DNA of 64,000 nt from Treponema denticola (GCF_024181405.1 NZ_CP051302.1:2108001-2172000); one strand, 5' to 3'; shown: positions 26,617-35,637, counted from the stretch's first letter. Notes: generated from the letters alone by a model not told the origin. A program made the numbers and translations.

Positions 26617-27201
26617 ATGGCAAAAAAAACAAGCGAAACAAAAACTACAAAAAAGGCTAAGACACCGGCAAAAACCGCTGCAAAAAAAACGGCAAAGGTT
26701 CCGGCTAAAAAAACTATTTCCGCCTATAAACAATCGGCTGCCGAAAAAAAACTAGTTACCGAATTAGCGGAACTTACAAAGCAAATGGATGCTGAAGGCC
26801 TCTTGTTTTTAATAGAGCAGGCTCGCGTTCACTTATATAATATGCAGGTAGAAGCTCTTGAAGAAGACTTGCAGGCAATAGAAGAAAAAAGGGCAAAAAC
26901 CGTCAGCGTAAAAAAAACACAGCCTAAAAAAGATTTTAGGATTGAAAGAGCAAGCGACGGTTCCGTGTACCACATAATAAGCGGCGGAAAATGGAAGCTG
27001 ATAAATGCCGATGAACTTTTCAGTATTCTAAAAATCGTAAATGCAAAACTGGATGATAATGAGATAAGGCTCAACCTTATTCACTGGTTTTTTAAAGAAA
27101 GGGGAGACTTTGTTTCCGATCTTGGACTTGCAGATACCCACGATCCCAGATGGCTGGAGCTTATAAAACTTTTAAAAACAAATTTTAAGATAAAGATATA
27201 A
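26617..27201 (+). CDS. Hypothetical protein with Lys/Ala-rich histone H1-like N-terminus
   Basis: The first ~45 residues are Lys/Ala/Thr/Pro repeats (KKTAKVPAKK style) resembling H1-like tails, likely binding DNA. The remaining ~150 residues are a soluble alpha-rich domain I do not recognise. The ATG at 26617 follows GGAGG; a TTG 12 nt earlier is less likely. It follows parB by 33 nt and overlaps the next gene by 1 nt (TAATG), so it is probably in the parAB operon and may act on the nucleoid. Confidence 0.7.
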   Translation: MAKKTSETKTTKKAKTPAKTAAKKTAKVPAKKTISAYKQSAAEKKLVTELAELTKQMDAEGLLFLIEQARVHLYNMQVEALEEDLQAIEEKRAKTVSVKKTQPKKDFRIERASDGSVYHIISGGKWKLINADELFSILKIVNAKLDDNEIRLNLIHWFFKERGDFVSDLGLADTHDPRWLELIKLLKTNFKIKI

Positions 27202-27977
27202 TGAGCTCTCAATTTAAAGACCTAAAAAAAACACTTGATGCTCTTGTAGTAAAATACGAAAAACCAGCCTTTATACCTGCCGATCCTATAAGTATTCCGC
27301 ACCGTTTTTCTAAAAAAGAAGACATAGAAATTGCAGGCTTTTTTGTTTCTATTTTTGCATGGGGAAACAGAACAGCTATTTTAAAAAGTGCGGATAAACT
27401 AATGGACATTTTACAAAATCAGCCTCACGCATTTTTAACTCAAAGCACACCAGCTCAACTAAAAATAATAAACACTTTTTATCACCGCACCCTAAACGGA
27501 GAAGACAGCCTCGCCATAGCAAAGGCTATAAGACGCATTTATTTATCGGGCTCAAATTTTGAAGAATTATTTAAAGCTAAAAATCAGGATGAGCCTTTGA
27601 TAAGCAGGATGAGCCGATTTAGAAAAGAATTTATCAAAAACATGGATCCGCATAATACAAAGCATATAGCCGATATGGAAGGCGGTTCTGCAGCAAAAAG
27701 GCTGAACATGTTTTTACGCTGGATGGTAAGGTCTAAGGATAAGGGGGTCGATTTCGGTTTATGGAAAAGAGTTAAACCGTCTGAGCTCTACCTCCCCTTG
27801 GACGTTCACTGTGCCCGAAGAGGAAGATCTCTAGGCCTTCTAACCCGCAAACAAAACGACCGCAAAGCCGTAGAAGAAATAACGGAACGCCTCAGAGAAT
27901 TTTGTCCCGAAGATCCTGCAAAATACGACTTTGCTCTTTTTGCCCCCGAAGTCGAAAAGGCCTTAGCCGAAAGATAA
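27201..27977 (+). CDS. TIGR02757 / DUF2400 family protein
   Basis: The 258-residue product has the family signatures DPISIPHRFSKKEDIEIAGFF, FAWGNR, MFLRWMVRS, and the closing LDVHCARRGRSLGLL. The family is conserved across bacteria with no settled function. The start overlaps the stop of the preceding gene (TAATG), consistent with translational coupling. Confidence 0.85.
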   Translation: MSSQFKDLKKTLDALVVKYEKPAFIPADPISIPHRFSKKEDIEIAGFFVSIFAWGNRTAILKSADKLMDILQNQPHAFLTQSTPAQLKIINTFYHRTLNGEDSLAIAKAIRRIYLSGSNFEELFKAKNQDEPLISRMSRFRKEFIKNMDPHNTKHIADMEGGSAAKRLNMFLRWMVRSKDKGVDFGLWKRVKPSELYLPLDVHCARRGRSLGLLTRKQNDRKAVEEITERLREFCPEDPAKYDFALFAPEVEKALAER

Positions 27978-27982
27978 AAGTT

Positions 27983-28900
27983 TTATCTCCACAGGAATTC
28001 GGGATAGTAGCCTTCTTTTACCTTATTTTCAAGTTCTTTTTTAACAATTTCTCTGTCGTCGGGATAGGTCATTCCGAACCATCTTTCGGTGGTAGTATAA
28101 ACCTTAACCTTTCCTAAACCCTTTTTCATCATTGCACCGACACCTTCAGGCAAAAGACATTCGGCTTTTTCGCTTTCCGCATATTTATGGATAAAGTCTT
28201 TAAAATACTCATTCATAAAATCGAAAATTTTAGGAGAGAAGCCGAATAGGTTCATCGAAACGGTTTCCTTGCCTGAAAATTCGACGGTCTTTCCCTCATG
28301 TTCGGAAACAATCTTTTCGACTGAACCTTCTTTTTTGTACGCAATATCCTTATGCTCGGTTATTCCGATAAGGTAACCGTTTCCTACTTGGCAGACACCT
28401 CTCGAAACGGAACCGGAGCGGCTCAAAGTTTTATCCAAGATATAACCTACCATAGCGTGTTCCGTAGAATCATTTGACAGGGTTGAAAGATGGGTTGCTA
28501 TCGTTTTATAAGCCGAGCGGCCGTAGTAGTCATCGGCATTTATAACGGCAAATGGTTCACTTATCTTTAACTCCGCAGACAAAATAGCATGAGCGGTTCC
28601 CCAAGGCTTTTTCCGGTTGACAGCCCTTTTTATCTGCTCATCGGTTAAAAACCCGTCCATAGATTGGAATACATAATCGGCATTGCAATTGCGTGCAATT
28701 CTATTAAAAAAACGCTCTCTAAAATCGTTTTCAATATCTTCCCTAATTATAAAAACGACCTTTCCAAAGCCGTTATTCATAGCGTCATAAACGGCATAGT
28801 CCAATAAGGTTTCATCATGCCTTCCGACAGCGGCGATTTGTTTTACACCTCCGTATCGGCTGCCCATCCCGGCAGCAAGAACTAAAAGAGTTGGTTTCAT
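27983..28900 (-). CDS. Sugar-phosphate nucleotidyltransferase-like protein
   Basis: The N-terminus LLVLAAGMGSRYGGVKQ is the nucleotide-binding loop of NTP_transferase proteins, followed by KPWGTAHAILSAE and INADDYYG (catalytic Asp). The family joins NTP to sugar phosphates. The exact sugar is not clear; the enzyme is about 305 residues and lacks the left-handed helix domain of GlmU/GlgC. It is convergent with the par operon and divergent from fabH. Confidence 0.8.
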   Translation of the reverse strand: MKPTLLVLAAGMGSRYGGVKQIAAVGRHDETLLDYAVYDAMNNGFGKVVFIIREDIENDFRERFFNRIARNCNADYVFQSMDGFLTDEQIKRAVNRKKPWGTAHAILSAELKISEPFAVINADDYYGRSAYKTIATHLSTLSNDSTEHAMVGYILDKTLSRSGSVSRGVCQVGNGYLIGITEHKDIAYKKEGSVEKIVSEHEGKTVEFSGKETVSMNLFGFSPKIFDFMNEYFKDFIHKYAESEKAECLLPEGVGAMMKKGLGKVKVYTTTERWFGMTYPDDREIVKKELENKVKEGYYPEFLWR

Positions 28901-29003
28901 AAATAAACCTCCTAAAAAATTAAAGTTAGGTTAAAATCCAATTTGCACTATCATATCACATAATTACAATAAATAAAAGACATTCCCAAATTTTCCCCAA
29001 CGG

Positions 29004-29033
29004 TTGACATTATTATCAAAAAAATACTAAAAT
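29004..29033 (+). promoter_or_regulatory. Promoter of the fab region
   Basis: -35 TTGACA (29004-29009), 18-bp spacer, -10 TAAAAT (29028-29033), about 32 nt upstream of the fabH ATG. Confidence 0.7.
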
Positions 29034-29065
29034 GTTCCTTAATAAAATTATAAAGCGAGAAAACT

Positions 29066-30001
29066 ATGGCTATTATAATAAAAACAACGGGGAAGGCTAT
29101 CCCAAAAAAGATAATGCACAACAGCGATTTTCCCGCTTCTTTAGATACTTCGGATGAATGGATCAGAAGCCACACAGGGATAGGAAGCCGCTATATAGCT
29201 TCCCAAGAAGATACAAGTGCATCCCTAGGTGCCGAGGCCTGTAAGCAGGTCTTGGCAAATGAAAATCTAAATCCTCAGGATATAGACTTAATTATCTGTG
29301 CCACCGCCACGGCAGAATACCAAGGCTTTCCGTCGAATGCCTGTCTTATCCAAAAAGAACTGGGTGCAAAAAATGCGGCATGTTTTGACCTGTCGGCAGC
29401 ATGCTCAGGCTTTTTATACGCAATAGATACGGCAGCAGCCCTCATGGAAAGGCACGGCCGGCGTTATGCCCTTGTTTGCGGCACCGAAGTTTTAAGCAAA
29501 ATAATCGATTGGCAAGACCGTTCTACCTGCGTACTATTCGGAGACGGGGCCGGGGCAGCCCTCCTTGAAAACACCTTTGATAATTCAAAGCGGGGCATAG
29601 GCTCGGTAATTTTAGGTTCTGACGGAACAGGTTATGAAGCTCTTTATATGGCAGACCATCTAAAAATGAACGGAAGAACCGTCTACAATTTTGCAGTCGG
29701 CGTTATAACCGAAACCGTAAAAAGCCTTCTTCAAAAAGAAAACATCAATATGGAAGATGTAGACTTGGTTGTATGCCACCAAGCCAACAAGCGTATTTTA
29801 GAAGCCGCCGCAAAAAGGCTTAACACCGATATGAGCAAATTCGCATGTAATATGGAAAACTACGGAAACACTTCGGCCGCCTCCATTCCGATAACCCTCG
29901 ATGATTTGAGGCTTCAAGGAAAATTGACTGAAGGAACAACAATAATTACGGCAGGCTTTGGGGCCGGGCTCACATGGGGCGGAGCCGTAATAAGATTTTA
30001 G
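29066..30001 (+). CDS. fabH: Beta-ketoacyl-ACP synthase III (FabH)
   Basis: FabH condenses acetyl-CoA (or another acyl-CoA) with malonyl-ACP to start fatty acid synthesis. The active-site triad is visible: Cys113 in LSAACSGF, His238 in CHQANKRI and Asn268 in YGNTSAAS. The length (311 aa) is normal. Thiolase fold throughout. It is followed by fabD with 13 nt between, and starts the fab group. Confidence 0.95.
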   Translation: MAIIIKTTGKAIPKKIMHNSDFPASLDTSDEWIRSHTGIGSRYIASQEDTSASLGAEACKQVLANENLNPQDIDLIICATATAEYQGFPSNACLIQKELGAKNAACFDLSAACSGFLYAIDTAAALMERHGRRYALVCGTEVLSKIIDWQDRSTCVLFGDGAGAALLENTFDNSKRGIGSVILGSDGTGYEALYMADHLKMNGRTVYNFAVGVITETVKSLLQKENINMEDVDLVVCHQANKRILEAAAKRLNTDMSKFACNMENYGNTSAASIPITLDDLRLQGKLTEGTTIITAGFGAGLTWGGAVIRF

Positions 30002-30014
30002 TAAAGAGAGGATT

Positions 30015-30992
30015 ATGATGAACAGTATATTTTTATTTTCGGGGCAGGGTGCCCAATTTAAGGGTATGGCTCAAGATATTATTGACGAATATGGAGCCGC
30101 AAAGGACCTAATCAAAAAAATCGGCGATATAACCGGAGAGGATATAAATGCCCTTTTACGGCACACCGAAAATGAAGAGCTTTCAAGGAGCGATAAGAGC
30201 CAGTTGGCTATAATTGCTGTTGAGACGGCTATTCTTGCCGTTTTAAAAGAAAAAGGAATCAGCCCTAAGGCTGTTGCAGGTTTCAGTCTGGGCGAGTTTT
30301 CAGCCCTCTATGCTTCCGATATTTTAAGCTTTGAAGATATGATACGCATCGTACAAAAACGAGGGGCTATTATGCAGGCAGCCTGCGATAAGATTGCAGC
30401 AAGGGCAACAGAAGGCTCCGGTGCCCTAGGCATGTCGGCTATCTTAAAACTTGAGCCCGAAAAAGTTCTGGAGCTATTAAAGCCCCATTCCGACCCCAAA
30501 AGCGGAATAGTTTTTGCCGCCAATATGAATAGTCCCGTTCAAACCGTTATCTCGGGAACGGCGGAGGGCTTAAGTCTTGCCGAAAACTTGTGCAAGGAAG
30601 CCGGAGCAAAAAGATGCGTCCGCCTTGCGGTTGCAGGCCCCTTCCACTCCCCCCTAATGGAAGAAGCGGCAAAAGAATTTGAAGAGGTCTTAAAAAGCTT
30701 TGACTTTAAAGCCCCTCAAATCCCTGTATTTTCAAACGTTACGGGCAAGCAAGTAAAATCGGGAGAAGAAGCAAAAGCAAACGCAGTCCTTCACCTTACC
30801 CATCCCGTCCTATGGACGAGCGAAGAAAAGGAAATCGCTTCTTTAAGCGGAAGCTTAAAACCCTGCCGTCTCTTGGAAGTAGGCCCGGGAAACACCCTGT
30901 GCAATCTTTGGAGAGACAGCGGTTTTGCATCGGATGAACTCGCATGTTCCCCGACAGGTACATTGGAACAGCTAAATAAGATTATCGAATAG
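30015..30992 (+). CDS. fabD: Malonyl-CoA:ACP transacylase (FabD)
   Basis: FabD moves malonyl from CoA to ACP. Visible motifs are FLFSGQGAQ at the start, the nucleophile Ser91 in GFSLGEFSAL, and the catalytic His in GPFHSPLM. The product is about 325 residues. It is 13 nt downstream of fabH with a GAGAGG ribosome site and is likely co-transcribed. The next genes are a toxin-antitoxin pair, not fab genes. Confidence 0.94.
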   Translation: MMNSIFLFSGQGAQFKGMAQDIIDEYGAAKDLIKKIGDITGEDINALLRHTENEELSRSDKSQLAIIAVETAILAVLKEKGISPKAVAGFSLGEFSALYASDILSFEDMIRIVQKRGAIMQAACDKIAARATEGSGALGMSAILKLEPEKVLELLKPHSDPKSGIVFAANMNSPVQTVISGTAEGLSLAENLCKEAGAKRCVRLAVAGPFHSPLMEEAAKEFEEVLKSFDFKAPQIPVFSNVTGKQVKSGEEAKANAVLHLTHPVLWTSEEKEIASLSGSLKPCRLLEVGPGNTLCNLWRDSGFASDELACSPTGTLEQLNKIIE

Positions 30993-31048
30993 AAACGGAA
31001 TATGCGGTTTATAAACAAACAGCTTGAAAAAATTTAAAGGAGATGTCT

Positions 31049-31264
31049 ATGTCGGAACTTGCTTTTGAACAACTTTCAGCACAAGTTGATATGCTTTCCT
31101 ATACGGAAAGAATTAGGCTGCTTGATAAAATAGTTAAGACTTTACACAAACCTGTAAAAACTCATAAAAGGGAAGATTCAGACTTTAACGCTGCCTTTGG
31201 GTTATGGAAGGACAGAAACATTTCAGTTGAAGAGATAAGAAATAAGACCTGGGGACGTTCTTAA
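31049..31264 (+). CDS. Antitoxin-like protein upstream of a PIN toxin
   Basis: A 71-residue product with an N-terminal MSELAFEQLSAQVDMLSYTERIRLL, similar to Phd/AbrB-less VapB-type antitoxins seen with PIN toxins in many bacteria. The start at 31049 is preferred because AAAGGAG sits 5 nt upstream; the ATG at 31043 directly abuts it. It overlaps the PIN gene by 1 nt (TTAATG). Confidence 0.8.
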   Translation: MSELAFEQLSAQVDMLSYTERIRLLDKIVKTLHKPVKTHKREDSDFNAAFGLWKDRNISVEEIRNKTWGRS

Positions 31265-31635
31265 TGCTTTACCTTTGTGATACTTGTATTCTGATAGACT
31301 ACCTTCGAGGGAAACTTGAGGCTCAGCAAAAACTTCAACAAGACAGAGAGCAAGGTTTGGGGATGTCTTCCGTTACTTATATGGAGTTAATGGTTGGGGC
31401 TTTGAACAAGCGTGAAGCCGGTATTATAAAAAAGGCTTTTTCGGATTTTGAGATTGTGGAAATTTCCGAAACAATTTCTATAAAGGCAAAGCACCTGATT
31501 GAAAAGTATACTAAAAGTCATGGACTTTTGATTCCGGATGCTTTGATTGCCTCTACGGCATTAGAGTTGGGATTGCCGTTGTATACTACAAATATCAAAG
31601 ACTTTCGGTTTATTGCCGATTTAATTTTGGCATAG
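31264..31635 (+). CDS. PIN domain toxin (VapC-like)
   Basis: A 123-residue PIN domain with the acidic set Asp6 (CDTCILIDYL), Glu41 (TYMELMVG), Asp92 (PDALIAS) and Asp113 (IKDF). PIN toxins cut tRNA or rRNA and are neutralised by the neighbouring antitoxin. It is translationally coupled to the upstream gene. The pair lies between fabD and fabG, interrupting the fatty-acid genes. Confidence 0.85.
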   Translation: MLYLCDTCILIDYLRGKLEAQQKLQQDREQGLGMSSVTYMELMVGALNKREAGIIKKAFSDFEIVEISETISIKAKHLIEKYTKSHGLLIPDALIASTALELGLPLYTTNIKDFRFIADLILA

Positions 31636-31643
31636 ATTAAAAT

Positions 31644-31710
31644 GTAAAACAATTTTATCTATAGAGTTTTGTGAGAAAGAATTTTTTGCTAAAGCACAAA
31701 GCATCGTAAT
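31644..31710 (+). promoter_or_regulatory. Structured leader, copy 1 (upstream of fabG)
   Basis: A weak P1 hairpin (TAAAAC/TTTTA) is followed by the conserved GAG and P2 (GTTTTGTG at 31666-31673 paired with CACAAAGC at 31695-31702), then GCATCG and the GGAGG ribosome site of fabG. P2 is conserved in pairing but not in sequence with the other copies. Confidence 0.6.
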
Positions 31711-31724
31711 TAATGGAGGTATGA

Positions 31725-32468
31725 ATGTTATTAAAAGGAAAAAAGGCATTGGTAACAGGCTCTTCGCGAGGAATCGGAAAAGAGGTTGTTAGAAGATTTA
31801 TTGAAGAGGGAGCCGAAGTTTGGGGCTTATGTACAAAACATTCTGCAAGCAAGGCAGAAATGGAGGCTTTTGCAAAAGAAAAAGGAAGCGTATTTCATGA
31901 AATATACGCCGACTGCGGCAATGCGGAAGGCCTTACCGAAACGGTAAAAAAAGCCCTCGAAGAATCGGGCGGTTTTGACATACTTGTAAACAACGCAGGT
32001 ATTACAAGAGACGGACTTTCATTTAGGATGAAGCTTTCCGACTGGGAAGACGTTTTACGCATAAACTTAACAGGCGTTTTTGTTGCCTCGCAAATTGTTT
32101 CTTCCGACATGATTAGAAAAAGAGCAGGCTCGATTATCAATATGACAAGTATCGTAGGCCTTCACGGTCAAGGCGGACAGGTCAACTATTCCGCAAGCAA
32201 GGCAGGCCTTATAGGTTTCACAAAGAGCCTTGCAAAAGAAACGGCAGGAAGAGGAGTACGCGTAAACGCAATCGCCCCCGGCTATATCGAAACCGATATG
32301 ACAGCCGCCGTAAACGAAGAAATGCGGAAAGCATGGGTCGAGGGAATCCCCTTAAAAAGGGCAGGACAGCCCCTAGACATAGCAAACGCCGCAGTCTTTT
32401 TGGCTTCGGACTTATCGCTTTATATAACCGCCCAAGTCCTAGGTGTCGACGGCGGACTGGGAGCATAG
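31725..32468 (+). CDS. fabG: 3-oxoacyl-ACP reductase (FabG)
   Basis: FabG reduces 3-oxoacyl-ACP with NADPH. The Rossmann start VTGSSRGIG, NNAG, and the catalytic Ser142, Tyr155 and Lys159 (YSASK) are visible, as is IAPGYIETDM. The length (247 aa) is normal. A GGAGG ribosome site precedes it, just after leader copy 1. The next gene is an unrelated DUF4258 toxin-like gene. Confidence 0.94.
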   Translation: MLLKGKKALVTGSSRGIGKEVVRRFIEEGAEVWGLCTKHSASKAEMEAFAKEKGSVFHEIYADCGNAEGLTETVKKALEESGGFDILVNNAGITRDGLSFRMKLSDWEDVLRINLTGVFVASQIVSSDMIRKRAGSIINMTSIVGLHGQGGQVNYSASKAGLIGFTKSLAKETAGRGVRVNAIAPGYIETDMTAAVNEEMRKAWVEGIPLKRAGQPLDIANAAVFLASDLSLYITAQVLGVDGGLGA

Positions 32469-32539
32469 GCTATTCCGGCCATAGAGCATAGTATACGCCG
32501 GTCGAAGTATATAAATTTCTATGCAGAAAGACTAAAATA

Positions 32540-32548
32540 TGCTATAAT
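32540..32548 (+). promoter_or_regulatory. Extended -10 promoter of the DUF4258-YgiT pair
   Basis: TGCTATAAT (TG at 32540-32541, TATAAT at 32543-32548), 30 nt upstream of the GTG start. The -35 region is weak. Confidence 0.5.
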
Positions 32549-32577
32549 ACACTAAGTTAAAAAGTCGGAGGTGTTTT

Positions 32578-32853
32578 GTGAAATATCTCTTTTCCGGGCA
32601 TGTTTTTAAGCGTATGGCCGAGCGTGGTTTTTCACCTGATACGATAAAAAATATTATAAAAAATGGTGTTATAATAAAAGAATATCCGGATGATACTCCA
32701 TATCCAAGTCGGCTTATTCTTGGATATGATGGTAATAGGCCAATTCATGTTGTTTCGGCTTATGATCAAAATGATGATATAGAATATATTATCACGGTTT
32801 ATGAACCTAATACACAGTTATGGACTTCTGATTTCACAAAGAGGAGGGATTGA
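32578..32853 (+). CDS. DUF4258 protein, toxin-like
   Basis: A 91-residue protein beginning with GHVFKRMAERGFSPDTIKNII and ending YIITVYEPN, characteristic of DUF4258, a family found beside YgiT/MqsA-like antitoxins. Start is GTG at 32578 after a GGAGG site. It lies 1 nt before the YgiT-like gene and is probably the toxin of a pair. Confidence 0.8.
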   Translation: MKYLFSGHVFKRMAERGFSPDTIKNIIKNGVIIKEYPDDTPYPSRLILGYDGNRPIHVVSAYDQNDDIEYIITVYEPNTQLWTSDFTKRRD

Positions 32854-32854
32854 T

Positions 32855-33091
32855 ATGAAATGTCCAATTTGCAAGTTTGGAGAAATGAAAGAAGGCACTA
32901 CACAAGTTGTACTTACCCGCGGCAATGCAACGGTTATTTTCCGCAGTGTTCCGGCAAAAATTTGTGATGACTGTGGAGAATATTACCTTGATGAACAGAC
33001 AGCTCAAGATATTTATAATCGTGCAGATAACTGTTTTACATCAGGACAGGAAGTTGCAATTATGGAATATAAGCAGTTAATTTCTGCATAG
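32855..33091 (+). CDS. YgiT-type zinc-finger antitoxin-like protein
   Basis: The 78-residue product has two zinc CxxC pairs (CPICKFG and CDDCGEYY) as in YgiT/MqsA antitoxins. The ATG at 32855 has GAGGAGGG upstream, which overlaps the preceding gene's end. With the DUF4258 gene it forms a likely toxin-antitoxin pair inserted between fabG and ter. Confidence 0.82.
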   Translation: MKCPICKFGEMKEGTTQVVLTRGNATVIFRSVPAKICDDCGEYYLDEQTAQDIYNRADNCFTSGQEVAIMEYKQLISA

Positions 33092-33160
33092 TTTTGCTCA
33101 ACTTTGGTAAAAGTATATGATGCAGCTAAATTCTGAAATTAAAAGGGAAAAATTCTAGAG

Positions 33161-33240
33161 AAATTATAAACAGCTCGGCAGAAACTCCGCCTCGCTGTTT
33201 ATCTTAGAGTTTTGTGCAAAGCACAAAACATCATAATTAT
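33161..33240 (+). promoter_or_regulatory. Structured leader, copy 2 (upstream of ter)
   Basis: P1: ATAAACAGC (33166-33174) paired with GCTGTTTAT (33194-33202), loop TCGGCAGAAACTCCGCCTC. P2: GTTTTGTGC (33209-33217) paired with GCACAAAAC (33221-33229), then ATC. The outer arms AATTAT (33162-33167) and ATAATT (33233-33238) can also pair, giving a three-way junction just before GGAGG. Confidence 0.7.
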
Positions 33241-33251
33241 TGGAGGAAGAT

Positions 33252-34445
33252 ATGATTGTAAAACCAATGGTTAGGAACAATATTTGTCTAAACGCTCATC
33301 CGCAAGGATGTAAAAAAGGCGTTGAGGATCAAATAGAGTACACAAAAAAGAGAATCACCGCTGAGGTAAAAGCCGGAGCAAAGGCACCTAAAAACGTGCT
33401 GGTACTCGGCTGCTCGAACGGTTACGGACTTGCAAGCCGCATAACGGCAGCATTCGGCTATGGGGCCGCCACTATCGGCGTTTCCTTTGAAAAGGCCGGA
33501 AGCGAAACAAAGTACGGCACACCAGGCTGGTACAACAACCTGGCCTTTGACGAGGCTGCCAAAAGAGAAGGCCTTTATTCCGTAACTATAGATGGAGACG
33601 CCTTTTCCGATGAAATCAAGGCACAAGTAATCGAAGAGGCCAAAAAGAAAGGAATTAAATTCGATCTTGTAGTTTACAGTTTGGCAAGCCCTGTAAGAAC
33701 CGATCCGGATACAGGCATAATGCACAAGTCCGTCTTAAAACCCTTCGGCAAGACATTTACAGGCAAGACGGTCGATCCCTTCACGGGAGAACTAAAAGAA
33801 ATTTCCGCCGAACCTGCAAACGATGAAGAAGCCGCTGCAACCGTTAAGGTTATGGGAGGAGAAGACTGGGAACGCTGGATAAACCGGCTTTCAAAGGAAG
33901 GTCTTTTAGAAGAAGGCTGCATTACCCTAGCCTATTCCTATATCGGCCCGGAAGCCACTCAGGCCCTCTACCGAAAGGGCACCATAGGAAAAGCGAAAGA
34001 ACACCTTGAAGCAACAGCCCACCGCCTAAACAAAGAAAACCCGTCAATACGGGCCTTCGTTTCGGTGAACAAGGGCTTGGTAACAAGGGCAAGTGCGGTA
34101 ATCCCCGTAATTCCCTTATATCTCGCTTCCTTGTTTAAGGTTATGAAAGAAAAAGGAAACCACGAGGGCTGTATCGAGCAGATTACCCGACTTTATGCCG
34201 AAAGACTTTACCGTAAAGATGGCACCATCCCTGTCGATGAAGAAAACAGAATCCGTATCGACGACTGGGAGCTTGAAGAAGACGTTCAAAAGGCAGTTTC
34301 GGCTTTAATGGAAAAGGTAACAAGCGAAAATGCCGAAAGCCTAACCGACCTTGCAGGCTACCGCCACGACTTTTTAGCCTCAAACGGCTTTGATGTCGAA
34401 GGCATCAACTACGAAGCCGAAGTAGAAAGGTTCGACAGGATTTAA
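33252..34445 (+). CDS. ter: Trans-2-enoyl-CoA reductase (FabV/Ter family)
   Basis: The NADH-dependent reductase converts crotonyl-CoA to butyryl-CoA and in the FabV group reduces enoyl-ACP. The product (397 aa) has the cofactor loop GCSNGYG (53-59), YSLASPVRTDP, and the active-site Tyr240-x8-Lys249 spacing. From memory it matches T. denticola Ter nearly throughout. The start at 33252 (MIVKPMVRNN) follows a GGAGG site. It sits in the fatty-acid group, and no FabI-type enoyl reductase is seen, so it may supply the enoyl reductase step. Confidence 0.97.
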   Translation: MIVKPMVRNNICLNAHPQGCKKGVEDQIEYTKKRITAEVKAGAKAPKNVLVLGCSNGYGLASRITAAFGYGAATIGVSFEKAGSETKYGTPGWYNNLAFDEAAKREGLYSVTIDGDAFSDEIKAQVIEEAKKKGIKFDLVVYSLASPVRTDPDTGIMHKSVLKPFGKTFTGKTVDPFTGELKEISAEPANDEEAAATVKVMGGEDWERWINRLSKEGLLEEGCITLAYSYIGPEATQALYRKGTIGKAKEHLEATAHRLNKENPSIRAFVSVNKGLVTRASAVIPVIPLYLASLFKVMKEKGNHEGCIEQITRLYAERLYRKDGTIPVDEENRIRIDDWELEEDVQKAVSALMEKVTSENAESLTDLAGYRHDFLASNGFDVEGINYEAEVERFDRI

Positions 34446-34453
34446 ATGAGGTA

Positions 34454-35494
34454 ATGGCAAAAAAAGCTAAAACGGATATTCGATCTTCGGCAGCGGAGTA
34501 TTTGACTTTTGTTGCAGCGAGCGGTAAAAGCGCTGAAAATATCGAAATACGGTATGAAGATGAAAATATTTGGCTGACTCAAAAAATGATGGCTGTTTTG
34601 TATGATACATCGGTGTCAACGATTAACGAGCATATCAAAAATATTCTTGCAGACCATGAATTACAGGAAGAAGCAACTATTCGGAATTTCCGAATAGTTC
34701 AAACTGAAGGCGATAGAAGTATAACCCGTTCTGTAAAACACTACGGATTGCAAATGATTATAGCCGTCGGCTTTAAGGTTAACTCTGAGCGGGCGGTGCA
34801 ATTTAGAAAATGGGTCAACCGTATTACAAAAGAGTACACAATCAAAGGCTGGGTCATGGATTCGGAACGGCTGAAAAAAGGCTCTTTTCTTACAGACAAA
34901 TATTTTGAAGAACAGCTGGAGCGGGTTAGAGAAATCAGGGCAAGCGAACGCAAGTTCTATCAAAAGATTACCGACCTGTATGCAACTGCTTTAGACTACG
35001 ATAAAACAGCCGTTGCTACCAAAAGGTTTTATGCAACGGTACAAAACAAAATGCACTTTGCCGTGCATGGGCACACAGCTGCTGAAGTTATTTATGAGCG
35101 TGCCGATAGTACACAGCCTCACATGGGACTAACCACATGGCAGGATGCCCCAGACGGCAAAATTAAAAAATCCGACGTTATTATTGCAAAAAATTATTTA
35201 AGCGAGACAGAACTTTCACAGCTAAATCGGATGGTAACCTCATATCTCGATTTTGCAGAAAATATGGCGTTGCGGAAAATTCCCCTTACCATGCAAGATT
35301 GGGAAACGCGGCTTACCGGTTTTATCGAAATGTTCGAATACGGACTTTTAAAAGACGCTGGAAAGGTATCTGCAGAAATTGCAAAACTGCATGCCGAATC
35401 CGAATTTGAAAAATACCGCATCATTCAAGATAAGACCTTTGTTTCCGACTTTGACAAATACTTAGCGGAATTGGAAAATACCATTAGCGGATAA
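34454..35494 (+). CDS. RhuM family protein
   Basis: The 346-residue product carries the RhuM core: IEIRYEDENIWLTQKMMAVLY, SITRSVKHYGLQMIIAVGFKVNS, RFRKWVNRI-like, and AVHGHTAAEVIYERAD. RhuM-like proteins are widespread accessory proteins often on genomic islands; the molecular role is not established. It starts 8 nt after ter and may be co-transcribed, but it is not a fatty-acid gene. Confidence 0.85.
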   Translation: MAKKAKTDIRSSAAEYLTFVAASGKSAENIEIRYEDENIWLTQKMMAVLYDTSVSTINEHIKNILADHELQEEATIRNFRIVQTEGDRSITRSVKHYGLQMIIAVGFKVNSERAVQFRKWVNRITKEYTIKGWVMDSERLKKGSFLTDKYFEEQLERVREIRASERKFYQKITDLYATALDYDKTAVATKRFYATVQNKMHFAVHGHTAAEVIYERADSTQPHMGLTTWQDAPDGKIKKSDVIIAKNYLSETELSQLNRMVTSYLDFAENMALRKIPLTMQDWETRLTGFIEMFEYGLLKDAGKVSAEIAKLHAESEFEKYRIIQDKTFVSDFDKYLAELENTISG

Positions 35495-35503
35495 TTATAA
35501 AAT

Positions 35504-35637
35504 ATGGAAGATTATAATAAAGAGTTTAAAATCGATATTCCTAAAAACAACCCGAATATTATATTTCCGATAACGTGGTAATTGAATATGTCGGCAGTGC
35601 CAAAGACGGCCGGTGGATTGTAAAAACAAAGAATTAG
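35504..35637 (+). pseudogene. Frameshifted small gene
   Basis: The frame from the ATG at 35504 (MEDYNKEFKIDIPKN) stops after 25 codons. Shifting by one base gives a continuous C-terminal stretch (YISDNVVIEYVGSAKDG, ending KTKN) to a TAG at 35635-35637. So one original gene of about 45 residues appears broken by a frameshift near 35560-35575. It follows rhuM and has no recognised relatives. Confidence 0.5.

Noticed and set aside
31655..31852. 65-residue minus-strand ORF over the fabG leader
   Set aside because: It is antisense to the leader and the start of fabG and has no ribosome site or codon support.
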